Below are positions 10,436-21,679 of a stretch of DNA of 64,000 nt, one piece after another. The position numbers were made by a program, and so were the translations under genes. Source of the DNA: Aradus depressus. Its lineage: Eukaryota; Arthropoda; Insecta; Hemiptera; Aradidae. The DNA lies in the NCBI GenBank assembly GCA_963662175.1, contig OY759216.1, positions 42,859,087 to 42,923,086 of the forward strand, written 5' to 3'. The first letter of the stretch is position 1. Every line of letters begins with the position of its first letter. The notes under the pieces are model-generated. The model saw only the letters and a program-made list of their open reading frames with translations, searched no databases and was not told the DNA's origin.

Positions 10436-11305
10436 TGTCGAATGAACTTCCCCAGCACAAATTAGTTTTAGCACTTTCTCAGAGTGTCTTACTCAGGATC
10501 TTGGCAATTCTCATACTAAATTGAATAGTTGATTCATCATCAGTTTTTACTTGGCTACACTTCACTGACCCCCACTCCTCTTCCATTCGGCCCATTTCGT
10601 TGAACATCGACAGGTGTCGTCCTTATTGGTATCGAAACATAAAATTTCGTGTCAATATATTCTTATTTCATCTTATTTAATAATACATATTCCCTTTCTC
10701 TGACCCCCTACTTCCTTTTGGATTCCGCTGAAAATTAATTTGTCGTCCTTATGAGATTCTGAATTTACATAAGAAATTTAGTGACAATACATTCATTACA
10801 ATGTTAGTCATCAGAGCTTTTGTCTTAAGCCTCCCCCAAATCCCTTCGGTCAATTTACCTGAAAATAAATAGGTGTTGTCCTTACACATACTGACAGAAA
10901 GGACTGCGGTAGCTCAGAGGTAGCGGGCTAGTCTACTGAGCTCAAGATCGCGTGTTCGAAATCCGGTCGAGGCCCTTAGTTTTTTTATCTGGGAGGTGGA
11001 AAACCTTGAACAGGCCGTCCTTCGGATGGAACGTTAAGCGAAGGTCCTGAGTCTGTGCGATGTCAGGTTCTCGTTAAAGACCCCTACTCTAGGTGGAACT
11101 CCCACAGTAGATTCGGGCTCATGTCCACGAGAGTGACGAAAGAGCTCTCTGGTACGCCTACCAGAGATATTATATCGTAGTTAAAGCCCATTTTTTGAAT
11201 CATTAGATCAGAAAACATGAAAATCAGTTGAAAATACAGCATCGAATATCCGACCGATTACATTATTCCATTACATTCCCCTATACTTCGACCAGCTGGG
11301 AAGTA
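10436..11305 (+). repeat. Repeat A interrupted by SINE1
   Basis: 10436-10901 and 11197-11305 are the two parts; the terminal block reads CGACCGATTACATTATTCCA and CAGCTGGGAAGTAAAATG. Confidence 0.75.
10902..11196 (+). mobile_element. SINE1 variant nested inside repeat A
   Basis: Head GGTAGCTCAGAGGTAGCGG and B box GTTCGAAATCC, then a shortened body. It interrupts the last internal unit of the repeat A copy at 10436-11305, so it inserted after that copy. Confidence 0.8.
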
Positions 11306-11624
11306 AAATGTCAATTGTGTTGAACTGGAGACTGATCAAAGGACGGCGACCAAAACAACGTACGAGTACAAACCTGTGGACTCAATAAATATTTTCCAAT
11401 TACCAGAACAAATAGAGTACACAGGAGAACACTCTTAATGAAACGCCATTTTGTAACTCGTATATGGAAACGGAAAATGAACATTTTAGTAAGAGAAGAT
11501 GGAATGGGCAATCAGGAGGGATAAATTGAAACATTAATTTCAAATTGGATGACATATTAGCGGTTGAATCGATGGTGAAGATGGTTTAATTTAGCGATGG
11601 ATCGAGGACATCCTGACCCAATAA

Positions 11625-11800
11625 TATAATGGCTATAGTCCGATCTCTGCTCAATAATATAGCTGCTATAAGATCTCTGTCCAGTAATATAGGTATAGGC
11701 CGGTCTCTGTCCAGTAAGATAGGTATAGGCCGATCTCTGTCCAGTAATATAGGTATGGGCCGATCTCTGTCCACTAATATAGGTATGGACCGGTCTCTCT
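11625..11800. repeat. 30-bp minisatellite, about six copies
   Basis: GATCTCTGTCCAGTAATATA recurs every 30 bases. The period is a multiple of three, so all three frames stay open; the open frames there are repeat artefacts. Confidence 0.85.
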
Positions 11801-11809
11801 CTGCAAGAA

Positions 11810-12215
11810 TGTTGGACTCCACTGGGTTCCCGGACACTCGGGGATTCAGGGAAACGAGGAGGCAGACCAACTAACCAAGGAAGGTTCAAGTAAGCACTTC
11901 ATGGGACCAGAGCCAGTACTGGAAATATCTCGGGTATGCATACCAAACCCGGATTAAAAAGTGGAATAGATTTCTATTGGAGCGCACATGGAGAGAAAAG
12001 ACCACATGGAGACAGTCGAAGATGTTCCTGGGAGGGGAGTCCAAGGTGTTGAACCTCAGAAGGAACGAGCAACGGCAACGAACTGGAGTTCTCACAGGAC
12101 ACGTTACGTTCAACAGACACCCACACACTGTAGGAGTAAAGGACAGTGATAAATGTGGGGAAGAAGACGAGACGGAGGCACACTTCCTGGGGATATGCGA
12201 ACGAGATTCCACATC
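11810..12215 (+). pseudogene. LINE ORF2 remnant: RNase H end and C-terminal zinc-knuckle region
   Basis: One frame from 11810 reads VGLHWVPGHSGIQGNEEADQ followed by LTKEGSS, the typical end of a Jockey/R1-type LINE RNase H domain with the GHSG histidine and the EAD aspartate. It stops at PNPD; after a frameshift the next frame continues LLERTWREKTTWRQSK... LTGHVTFNRH... CGEEDETEAHFLGIC, the C-terminal TGH and CCHC-like region. The reverse transcriptase is missing, and a 30-bp minisatellite lies just upstream where it should be. Pseudogene with at least one frameshift and one stop. Confidence 0.8.
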
Positions 12216-12509
12216 TTGTAATCACAGAGGAGGATTTAGAAGATTGGACCTCGGGAGCATTCTCAGGTTCATTAAGGAAACTGGGAGACTGAGTACTTGG
12301 TTTAGGTAGTATAAACAGGTAACAAAATAAGGGGGAAGCCCAGCGCTTCCAGGGAAGAGATAAGAGCACTGTATGCTTAGGTCCCTAGGTGTAAAACACC
12401 AGCCCACAATATATATATATATATGTAGGATCCCTGCCCAGTAATTTAGGTAAATCGTTTCAAAAATATTTTCAAAGATTTTAGAAACTTCATTTTTTTT
12501 TTTAAGTCC

Positions 12510-12600
12510 GGTGAATCTATACTGTACTTCCCCAGCACGAATTAATCAATTAAGTTTTTGGTTTTGCTCTCCCACCAAAACTATTGAATGATGACAAAAT
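12510..12600 (+). repeat. Repeat A, 5' end only
   Basis: GTCCGGTGAATCTATACTG and CTTCCCCAGCACGAATTAAT, then unrelated sequence. Confidence 0.6.
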
Positions 12601-13546
12601 AAAATTCTTGAACGCTAATGAACTAAATAGGGGGGCGAACAAAAGCTGGCAGCGATGCTGCCTTCAGCATAGAAGACAATCTATTATAATTATAGTCTGA
12701 ATATAATTATTATCTTGAGAAAATTCATATAATTAATGTGGGCCGATTTAATTGGTAATCCCACGGGGCTAATTTGATCCAACGCTCCTGGCTATAATAA
12801 TTATTATTTGTGTTTTTCTTTGTGTGTTTTACATCGCATAAACTGCTGTGTTTATATATAAATACCTATATAGATAGGTTATCTATCAACCAATTGAGCG
12901 TAGGTGAACGAACAAGACGTCATTATCTTCAGGGTGAAATATATAGATATTTTATAGACAAAATGTGTACCAGTGTTTTTTTGATTGAAACATTTTTTTT
13001 ATACAATTTGTTTGCCATCTGATGACATAGAAAACATTCACAACGATATTTAATTTTTATTATTTCAGAATTTAAAAAGTCGTCGATGGATCACGGAGTT
13101 GACTTACATTGGGGCTCCTAAATCTTCATACTAAATTTTGTGAAGATAAATTCCCGATCCAACGGAAAATTAATGTGTAGTCCATGGGGTTTTGAATTCA
13201 CATATGAAATTTTGTGCCGATACATTTATTACAACGGCAATTATTAGAGTTTTTGAATTAAGCCTCTTCCCTAATCTCTCGCCCCTCCCCTTTGGGCAAT
13301 TTGGCTGAAAATCCTTAGATGTTGTCCTTACAAAAACAACAGGTTTTGTCGTTAGGAGGTTCTGGATTAATATATAAAATGACGTGACGATACATTCATT
13401 CAATCAGTATGATACTTAACATTTTTGCAGAGATATTGTGAAACACTTGATAAAAATAAAGAAAACGTATGTTTTTTAAAAAATATTGTCTAATTCACAA
13501 ATAATATATAATATGGGAGTACTTTCGGTATTGCTACCATCTTCAG

Positions 13547-14067
13547 CCACGACTTAACAAATACTAAATTGAAGTTCAACTAGGTAGTTTACAATCCAAG
13601 CGGTAGGTAGGTATCCTTTTTCAGCCCCTACGGGGTTTTCCTATCCTTTCTGTACAGTTAATATTTGAAATATGGAAAAACATAAAAAATGACATTTCGT
13701 CCCAAATTGGGATCTTAAAAATAAAAATTTTGAAATACTATGTGTTGCTTAAATGCATATATGAAGTGAATTAAAGATAACAATTGTTAATATATGAATA
13801 AAAATAAAATAAAAAGTTTTATAAAATGAAATATACAGTTTTTTGAGAGAGTAAGTACGTATACACAGAGACTGGAGGATTATATTATTGGCGATAAAAG
13901 GGGTGAGTGAGTATTTGAGATTGGTCTGATCGCCAATAATATAATCCCTTTTATCGCCAATAATATAATCCTCCAGTCTCTGTGTATACGTACTTACTCT
14001 CTCAAAAAACTGTATATTTTATTTTATAAAACTTTTTATTTTATTTTTATTCATATCCACGACTTAA
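13547..14067. mobile_element. 499-bp element nested in the hammerhead palindrome, 11-bp target duplication
   Basis: CCACGACTTAA occurs at 13547-13557 and 14057-14067. Removing 13558-14056 restores a continuous palindrome centred on that sequence, which supports a second-level insertion. The insert is AT-rich and ends in an inverted repeat of about 110 bp per arm (about 13793-13903 and 13945-14056) with a roughly 40-bp spacer. Within it, CCAATAATATAATCC is repeated. No coding sequence is seen. Confidence 0.75.
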
Positions 14068-14104
14068 GGCTGAAGATGGTAGCAATACCGAAAGTACTCC
14101 CATA
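14065..14104 (+). ncRNA. Hammerhead-ribozyme-like core (right arm)
   Basis: CTGAAGA (14070-14076), stem GGTA with GNRA-type loop GCAA and TACC, then GAA (14090-14092), self-complementary AGTACT (14093-14098) and C (14099). CC after it can pair with GG before the core. The mirror copy is on the minus strand at about 13515-13548. The same core with one loop change is at 23121-23150. Confidence 0.7.
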
Positions 14105-14713
14105 TTATATATTATTTGTGAATTAGACAATATTTTTTAAAAAACATACGTTTTCTTTATTTTTATTCAATCAGTAGTTATCGAGTTCACAGCCACATAC
14201 ATAGACAGACTTTTTTTTAAATATTTGAAATCTATAGGCCGGAAACAAGAAATTCCCTTTAAAAAATCGCATACAATTTTCGATCGATTACATAACTTCC
14301 CCTATATTCTGTATAGCTGGGGAAGTAAAATAAGAAATGTGGATAGCCAACGCCAAAGCTTCTCTTGCTAGTAAATAAGGAAAGTAAGTTGGTCGTAAGT
14401 TCGGACAAAACTTAACAAAGATGTGCTTTGAATCAGTGTGAAAAATCACCTTTTGCAGTTAGAATATGAAATTTTTCTAAAGTGGAGATCAACCCTTTCT
14501 CTTTCAAGTGACATACTCAAAAATATTTTGCCCCTTCATTTCCTAATTTTGTTAATAAAAATAAAAATAAAAATAAAAATGGTGTGTGATCTGTACACAA
14601 GTGGTGGTATAAGAATGCCCTGTATCGGTTACATCACACACATTTTTTTCTTTTTATCCTTTTTAATAAAGAAGAAAACAATAATAAAATAATATTTTAA
14701 AATTCACTCCCTT

Positions 14714-15010
14714 TCAAACATTACTTGTAAATATTTCCTGTAGAAGAATTTATTATACATATAATAACTAACTAATAACTTTGGTCATCTTGATCCTACC
14801 ACAAATCTGAGGACATATTAACGATTGGAAATTTAATAAGGAAAATTTTTGGTAGGAACCAATTTTTCGATAGGACTCATCGTTTTCGGGTAAATGAAGG
14901 AAATGTCTAAAAATATGTATTCTCAAACGACATTTCAGGACATTTTTCTTATTTGGTCATAAGCGCATCATCTTGTAAAATGTGCATGTAAAATTTTAAT
15001 AAAATAATTG
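14714..15010 (+). repeat. Repeat B copy
   Basis: Shares ACTTTGGTC, CAAATCTGAGGACA, GATTGGAAATTTAATAAGG and CGTTTTCGGGTAAA with the copies at 19120, 51600, 52200, 54395 and 57640. Confidence 0.65.
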
Positions 15011-15916
15011 TGATACTTGATAGGGACTGGGACTGATGCTAGCAAGAGATAAGGACGATCTAAGAAAGATGAGAGGTTAGGTTAGTGTATTAAATGACAG
15101 GAGGCCGTCCTCGCAGTAATAAGGAAATAACCTCATGATTGGAGGATCCAGCATCCAGCAGGCTCTTATCCAGGTCAGGATCCAGCACTCGCCCCTCTTA
15201 GAAACTCAACTCTTCTCTCACTATAAACACTTCTTCAAGTAGGATAGTATTCAAATAAATACATTAAAAGTTAACAAAAAAAATCGATTAGAAAAATAGT
15301 GTGGTAATTATTAAGAAAAAGGGTTAAGTGTTAATCTTAAATAAATGATAAACAAATAAAAATATAAATAATAATTAATAATTAAATTAATAATAATGAA
15401 ATAATTAAAACAAAACATTTAATTACCACATTTCCTAGAAATTTTATCTCTTTTCTTTTACTAAATTTTGATTTCTAAAGTAGTTTTTCGAAAAGGGCCC
15501 TAAAAAAGTATCAAAAGTTCAAGACGCGCAATTTTGGAAAAAGTGCACGTATATTTAAAAAAATTCAATTAACCAACTTTTCATTTGGATTTCTAAAGAG
15601 ATGCCATTTTAAATTGTTTTCAATAATATTAGTTGTAATCCAAAGGTTTTCAAATAATCTCACCGGGCCAACAGGAAAAAATGAATAGAATAGAAATTAC
15701 TAGAACAAATAGTTTGGGTTTATTTTTTAAATCATCTACAATATAAAATTATAAAACTAATCATTGAAACAAACAAAAAATCAAAGGAAAAAATTTCAAA
15801 AACTAAATTCTTAAAACTAATTCATTCATTTTTTTTGTTTTACATTTTGGTAAATGTTTTTAATGTGTGTATTATTTTTATACAACACAATAGTCAAATA
15901 ATTTTTTTTTTATAGC
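14978..15916. other. Unassigned AT-rich sequence
   Basis: Nothing recognised. TTAATAATTAAATTAATAAT-type low complexity near 15360-15400. Confidence 0.5.
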
Positions 15917-16228
15917 CATTTGACCGTTTGAGCTAAAAATCAAAAGTTGACTTATAGTTGACCTATTGAATCCTCACTCATACTAAATATAATGTCGATA
16001 CATTCATTGCATCTGCAGTATTAGGGTTTTCAAGTCGAGCCCTCCCCTCTAACCCACCCTACAATTTTCTTTGGCCGATTACACGAAAATTTATGTGTCG
16101 GGTTTTGAATTTAAATATAAAATTTCATGTCGATACATCACCGTTATTAGAGTTTTTGTGTTAAGCCCCCCTCCCTCCCCTTAATCCGAACCTCCTTTTG
16201 GCCGACTTGATTGAAAATCGCTGGGTAT
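15917..16228 (+). repeat. Repeat A, internal part
   Basis: GACCGTTTGAGCTAAAAATC, two units, then a decayed hammerhead-family unit. Confidence 0.65.
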
Positions 16229-16289
16229 ATCACTTATAAATTAGTTTATGTTGTTAAAAGTAAATTTAAAATTTCTAAATTTTATTTTT

Positions 16290-16500
16290 AACATTATTAT
16301 TGAAAGAAGAGAATAAATATTTTCGAGATAATACTATCAGTTCGCGCTCAACAAACTTGATTTTGACTATAACTGAACCTGATCATGGTGTAATGCCAAA
16401 ACAGGTAGTTCATGTATACCTTTTTTGTGGAATAGACAATATTTCAAAAAAGAAGTTAGTTTTATTAATTTTTCCTCAATGCATCGGTAATTTTTACAAT
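16290..16500 (+). repeat. Decayed hammerhead-family unit
   Basis: CTGATCATGGTGTAATGCC at about 16379, then AAAACAGGTAGTT and GGAATAGACAATATTTC, matches the right arm of 3429-3536 through the tail. Two core bases are changed (CTGATCA for CTGANGA, AAA for GAA), so it should be inactive. It is a single arm, not a palindrome. Confidence 0.65.
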
Positions 16501-16730
16501 TATTCTCAAAATGAATCATGCAAAAACGGCTGAACGTACATTCATGAAATTTGCTGGGCATTTCAGGGATGGCCTACTTAGAATATAGACTAAGTGGCAT
16601 GAAAACATTTCAAAAGCTCGGAAACGCCGTTGGGGAGTACCAATGAGGCACTTCACTTCAAAGGATTAGGCGAAATGAATAAGTGAATAATAAGAAGAGT
16701 AGTAAAAAACTGAGTAAATCCAATTAGTTA

Positions 16731-16991
16731 TTGTTACTCATGCCCGGGCTTTAACTACGAGATCGTATCACCTAATAATAGAGAGCTCATTCGTCGCTCT
16801 GGTGGACATGAGCCCAATTCTACTGTGAGTCCGAAATTTTGCCTACCTAGGTTTATTCACCTAGAGGACGACGAAGACGGCATGCTAAAGGTTTTTTCAC
16901 CTCTAAAAAAGTAGGGACCTCGTCCGGGTTCCGAACCCGCAATCTTGAGCTCAGCAGGCTAGCATGATACCTCTGAGCTACCGGCGCCCTC
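16731..16991 (-). mobile_element. SINE1, minus strand, near complete
   Basis: On the plus strand it reads from the tail (TTATTGTTACTCATGCCCGG) to the head (CTGAGCTACCGGCGCCCTC). The tail is of the AACTA/AATAA type, not CCTAA. Several internal deletions. Confidence 0.8.
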
Positions 16992-17612
16992 AGTCCAATT
17001 AGTGCTCAGATAGTTATTTTGTGATCTGTTAAATATGAATACGTCTTCAAATCGAGGATTTATTTATTAATTTATAATTAATTAGTGACAATAAAGATCT
17101 TGGCAATACTTACGATAGTCGTGCAATTACACTTAGAAAAACCGGAATAATTGTGGAAATATTAAGTTATTTTACGGCTTAGTTATTACTTAAAAATTAA
17201 AAAACAATAATATAAAACGAATTTTCATAGCACTTGCTAGTTTAGCTTATAACCGTGTGGTATCAAATAACACAACGACGAAGTGAAGGCACCATCGTGA
17301 TCACTCTACGCACTGGCTTCGCTCCGCATGATGCATATTTGTTCACTTTTTATTCACTGTTTTATGAATGCCCTCCCTCCATTCTGCGACACTTCCCCAA
17401 CGATGCCTCAAGCGTTAGTGGCCTAGAGACCTTCTTAGCAGCAGCAGTAACAGTGATTAGTTACAAATGAGTGCAACTCCGTGAGTAGGGAGAGTCCCCA
17501 CTGGGTGATTTTTCCCCTTTTGACATTGCCATTATTTTTCTCTTTAGCACATTCGCTTATTGTATACATTTTTATACAATTGTAAATATCTAAGATGTCT
17601 AAACATCATAAA
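16992..17612. other. Unassigned
   Basis: A 71-codon plus frame at 17255-17470 lies in a slightly GC-richer stretch (ACACAACGACGAAGTGAAGG) but matches no family I know. Confidence 0.45.
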
Positions 17613-17989
17613 TACAATTTTTTTTGAGGGCGCCGGTAGCTCAGTGGTACGCGTGCTTGACTTCTGAGCTCAAGGACGTGGGTTCGTAACCCGACCGAGG
17701 CCCTTAGTTTATTTTATCTGGGAGGTAAAATAAAATTAAGCACACCGTCCTTCGGATGGGACGTTAAGCGATGGTCCCGAGCCTGTACGACGTCAGGTAC
17801 TCGTTAAAGACCCCTACCCTAAGTGAATGAAAATTTAGGGTAGGCAAAATTTAGGACTCCCACAGTAGAGTCGGGCTCATGTCCACCAGAGTGACGAAAG
17901 AGCGCTCTGATAGCAGGTGATATGACCTCGTAGTTAAAGCCCGGGCATGAGTCATAAAACCTAACCTAACCTAACCTACAATTTTTTTT
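17613..17989 (+). mobile_element. SINE1, full length, with 13-bp target duplication
   Basis: TACAATTTTTTTT at 17613-17625 and 17977-17989 flanks a full copy: GGGCGCCGGTAGCTCAGTGG head, GGTTCGTAACCC B box, complete body and three CCTAA units. One of the best reference copies here. Confidence 0.92.
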
Positions 17990-18443
17990 CTTTTTTCCGG
18001 TCATCGTGTAATCTGTTGAACATATATTCACGAAACATAAAGGGTATCTGAAGGATGATAAAAAAAAATATAGGCTAGGAAGCATCCTAACTTTTAAAAA
18101 TTGGAGGTGGCGGAGTTCTCAATTTTTTTATGGCTTATCACAAAGGGTTCAATGAGAAAAGCACGGGGCAGTTAAAAACATTTTATTCATGCCATATTGA
18201 AATAAACGATATGTCTTACAAAATGTTATTGAGGGGGCTCTGATGGGAGGAAGCCACATTTTCCTTTTAAAATATCGACGGGTGGAATATCATATCGAAG
18301 GATTTGACAGGAAAATGTTCGAAAGAATATACATTCTATTTCTCTGGAGACGTGAAAGAGAAGCTTTTTATTCTTTGCCCGGGCATCGTACTTGGTCAGA
18401 TAAAGTTATATATTATAAAAATGTAATATAATATAAAAAATAT
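17990..18443. other. Unassigned
   Basis: Short frame at 18243-18431 not recognised; no known repeat seen. Confidence 0.45.
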
Positions 18444-18657
18444 ATGTGATGTGGCCATAAAGGGACTTTCTTATATCAACGACGATAGATCACTGTATCT
18501 CCCTTCAAATTCATTTCATACAGGCATTACTAGTGAGTATATGAGAGTAATGCGGTGGCGTCAGCGTTTTTCTTTATTGCATTCTACAGCGTAATTCTGA
18601 GAGTAATCTGAAGAACAATGGTTGGTATAAGGAAGTCCTGTTATGACCACATCACAT
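18444..18657. mobile_element. MITE-like element with about 37-bp terminal inverted repeats
   Basis: The left end ATGTGATGTGGCCATAAAGG and onwards is the imperfect reverse complement of the right end (GTTATGACCACATCACAT). About 214 bp, non-coding. Related right ends are at 14600-14650 and 54895-54948 (GAACACATCACATA). Confidence 0.75.
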
Positions 18658-18715
18658 TTATTTTATTTTTTCTTTACTTTTGTACATTATCATAAAAATA
18701 TATTTAATTATTCGT

Positions 18716-19110
18716 TGGTAAAGTGAGCAGTAGGTAAAAGTGAGCAATAGGTAAAGTGAGCAGTAGGTAAATGTGAGCAGTAGGCAGTAGGTAAAAGTGA
18801 GCAGTAGGTAACAGCAGTAGGTAAAGTGAGCAGTAGGTAAATGTGAGCAGTAGGTAAAGTGAGCAGTAGGCAGTAGTTAGTGAGCAGTAGGTAAATGTGA
18901 GCAGTAGGTAAAAGTGAGCAGTAGTGAGCAGTAGGTAAATTGAGCAGTAGGTAAAAGTGAGCAGTAGTAAGTGAGCGGTAAGTGAGCAGTAGGTAAAGTG
19001 AGCAGTAGGTAAAGTGAGCAGTAGGTAAAAGTGAGCAGTAGGTAAAGTGAGCAGTAGGTAAAGTGAGCAGTAGGTAAAGTGGGCAGTAGGTAAAAGTGAG
19101 CAGTAGTAGG
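18716..19110. repeat. Minisatellite of GTGAGCAGTAGGTAAA-type units
   Basis: More than 20 units of 16-18 bp in an irregular higher-order arrangement (some units lack GTAAA, some have GTAAAA or GTAAATGT). The minus-strand open frames with repeated LLLTLPTAHF text come from this array. Confidence 0.9.
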
Positions 19111-19119
19111 ACACAACTC

Positions 19120-19625
19120 CAACATTACTTCGACATATTTTCCACGAAAATTTATTATTCATTCTTTGGGGCGCTGTAACTTTGGTCGTATTGGTACTAT
19201 CTCAAATCTGAGGACACTAGCGATTGAAAATTTAAAAAAGTACATTTCATTAGGACCAACCGTTTTCGGGTAAACCAAGTAAACGTCTATAAATATGTGT
19301 TTCAAAATGAAATTTCTTCAACTTGTAGAGATTTTTGATTAGGTCATACAAATAAGCTATATCTTGAAAAAGGTACTTAGGCCCCGAAGTAAAGTGGTTT
19401 CAATTTGCATTGTATTTCTGATCTAAGTTAGCTCATGTGACTTCTTCATTCCAAATTTCAAGTTTGTAGCTATAATTGTTTCGGCGTTATAACGTTCACA
19501 AATTTCCAATCACATACACACGTAAGATGGACATAATGGTCAAAATGTATTCAGGGGACATTGAAACGTGAAAATCCGTTGAAAATCTCGGATTTTCGCA
19601 CTATTACAATAAATACTCCCTTCAC
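19120..19625 (+). repeat. Repeat B, longest copy
   Basis: CATTCTTTGGGGCGCTGTAA, CTATCTCAAATCTGAGGACA, CCAAATTTCAAGTTTGTAGC, GGGGACATTGAAACGTGAAA. About 500 bp without a coding frame; class unknown. Confidence 0.7.
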
Positions 19626-20459
19626 TATAATACCAGCATCATCACATAAATATGATCAATTCCACTATCATCACTATCAACACAATGTTATCATTCTTCA
19701 TCACTAACAAACACCCACATCCCTCATCATCACTCATGGTACGGGTATCATCCCTCTACATTTTAAACCTCCAATCCCCCCCGCTCATCTTGTAGGTGGA
19801 AAATAGTAGGAATGACAGGAAACTGCTTGCCATCCCGGGGTCAGTCACCATTCTGGACCATAGGCGGACCGTTCTCACAGCTTTAGCTAAAATGGTACTA
19901 CAAGGGTGGTTGCTTCCAAGCGGCACCACTAACAGTTTGGATTCGTAGTGGCTGTGGTTACTGGCACCAGCACTGGAAGCCAGTCTCTGGCAGATTCTGA
20001 TGCTGGAACCAGTGCGAAGTAGGTGTCCCAATTCCTCCCCTATTCCTGAAACTAACTCCACCCTATAGACCAATTTCCATCCCATTAGGATGTCCTAAAT
20101 ATTTTTAGAAGGTTGGATTCTATCCTCGGTGGGGTATTGGCGAGAGTCTCAATACCGCTGAGGAGTGATTTCTACCAAAAAAAAATAAAAAAATAAAGTT
20201 CCTTATAATATAGGTATAATAATGTGAAAAACAGTGTAACCTGGTACAGTAATATATAAATGTAGCTTACACTATTCTAAGGTAAAAAAATTAATTATTA
20301 TACTTAGTTAATCATAGAAAAACCACTTACATAATTTTGTTAAAATGCCAAACCTTGCTTAAAATAGTCCCTTTTTTCACACTTTGACAGATCATTTAAA
20401 TTCTAAAGACATCCTGGAATGTTGTTCATCTTTAAATAAAGTTAACTTATAGTACAGTT
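19626..20459. other. Unassigned, includes a dispersed module
   Basis: GGTCAGTCACCATTCTGGAC with its left flank (about 19785-19865) recurs at about 33380-33462, so part is a dispersed repeat. The 109-codon minus frame at 19756-20085 spans it and is not called. CATCAC-rich simple sequence at 19630-19745. Confidence 0.5.
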
Positions 20460-20772
20460 AAATGAATTATTCCGCCCAATTCTTTTTCGTGTCAATACAT
20501 TCATCACACTGCAGTTATTAGATTATCTGTGTTAAGCCTCCCTCCTAATCCCCCTTCCCTTCAGCCGATTTGGCTGAAAATCAATAGGTGTCTTCCTTAG
20601 GTTCTGGATACAAAAATAAAATTTCGTGTTGTTACATTCATCCTATCGGGAGTTATTTTGAATCAGGAAGGTCGGCAAATATAAAATATCTACCGTTGAA
20701 AACTCCGCATCAAATTTCTGATCGATTGCGTAACTTCCCCTATACTTCGTATAGATGTGGCAGTTAAAAGTA
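20460..20772 (+). repeat. Repeat A, 3' half
   Basis: TTTTCGTGTCAATACATTCA to CCCCTATACTTCGTATAGAT; start region missing. Confidence 0.7.
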
Positions 20773-21059
20773 TAATAAGTTCCAAGGTCATGATTATAGT
20801 TTCCCGCCGTCTATGTAGACAGAGGGTTGAGATTGAATTGACAATATACGGAGGTAGGTTCCAACCTACCTGCGGGTTAGTAGATGTGCCTGATTGAAGG
20901 CTGCCTTTGGAGTCACCCATGACTGGAAATTAACTCTGCCATAGTCCTCCAATGATCTACCAGCTCTCTAAATGAGGTGTGCACTCACCACCCACCTCTG
21001 TTACAATACCCCCCTCCCCCCCCCCCCCAACCCCCACCCCCTATTGCCATTAAATTAGT

Positions 21060-21112
21060 TCGCTATTGTTACTCGTGCCCGGGCTTCAACTACGAGGTCA
21101 AATCGTCTACGG
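21060..21112 (-). mobile_element. SINE1 3' fragment
   Basis: Only the 3' end (ACTCGTGCCCGGGCTTCAAC) remains, next to a C-rich run at 21008-21042. Confidence 0.6.
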
Positions 21113-21624
21113 TCGATTCTCAGTTAACGGACAATTTTCCAGTCCCTTATCTTTTCTGTCACTTACTGTAAGTTTTTAACTATTATTTTTTTTCTTGTTA
21201 GTACCTATTCGCTTTATTTTTCAAATTAACAATGAAAAATAGTTTGATAATGGTTGCACCCTAATTAGAATTGCTTTCAAATGAAAGTTTAGTAACTACC
21301 GTCCTTCTCTCAAGTTTTGCCTACATTTTTTTATTAAAAAAAAACAAACACTTATGTGTATTTTTATTAGCGAGAGCAATTTTACTTTAAAAAGAGATTT
21401 CTGAGATTTAAAATTTATGAAAATTGCTCTTAAATCAATGTATATCGTGGATAGTGATTCTAGTGATGAAGCCATTATAGTGTATTATCATCGATACAGA
21501 AGAAATAGAATGCAAAGAAGATTCTGGGTTCATCCTTATAGGAAATTCCTAAATAGGAATTCACCCTTTTAGAATTTTTAGCAATAGTAATAAACATGTG
21601 TATTATAATTATATGTGTATATAT

Positions 21625-21625
<1 letters not shown>

Positions 21626-21676
<51 letters not shown>
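21626..21676. repeat. (TA)n microsatellite
   Basis: About 24 TA units within AT-rich sequence. Confidence 0.9.

Positions 21677-21679
<3 letters not shown>

Larger units (their letters stand above)
13398..14176. mobile_element. Palindromic hammerhead element with 12-bp target duplication, nested in repeat A
   Basis: ATTCAATCAGTA is present at 13398-13409 and 14165-14176, flanking an insertion that splits a repeat A copy. The outer arms (about 13452-13548 and 14068-14164) are reverse complements, each with a hammerhead-like core. At the left, GCAGAGATATTGTGAA is the inverted form of the tail TTCACAATATCTCTGCA seen at 23235. A second insertion separates the arms. Confidence 0.85.
13075..14328 (+). 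repeat. Repeat A interrupted by the nested hammerhead element
   Basis: 13075-13409 and 14177-14328. It ends in a good terminal hairpin, ACTTCCCCTATATTCTGTAT and AGCTGGGGAAGTAAAA. Confidence 0.8.

Noticed and set aside
17626..17705. Possible tRNA gene at the SINE1 head
   Set aside because: Many copies with the same body, tail and target duplications; tRNA-derived SINE, not a gene.
18704..19162. 152-codon minus-strand frame rich in LLLTLPTAHF
   Set aside because: Translation of the irregular minisatellite.
19756..20085. 109-codon minus frame
   Set aside because: Overlaps a dispersed repeat module also found at 33380-33462; no domain recognised.
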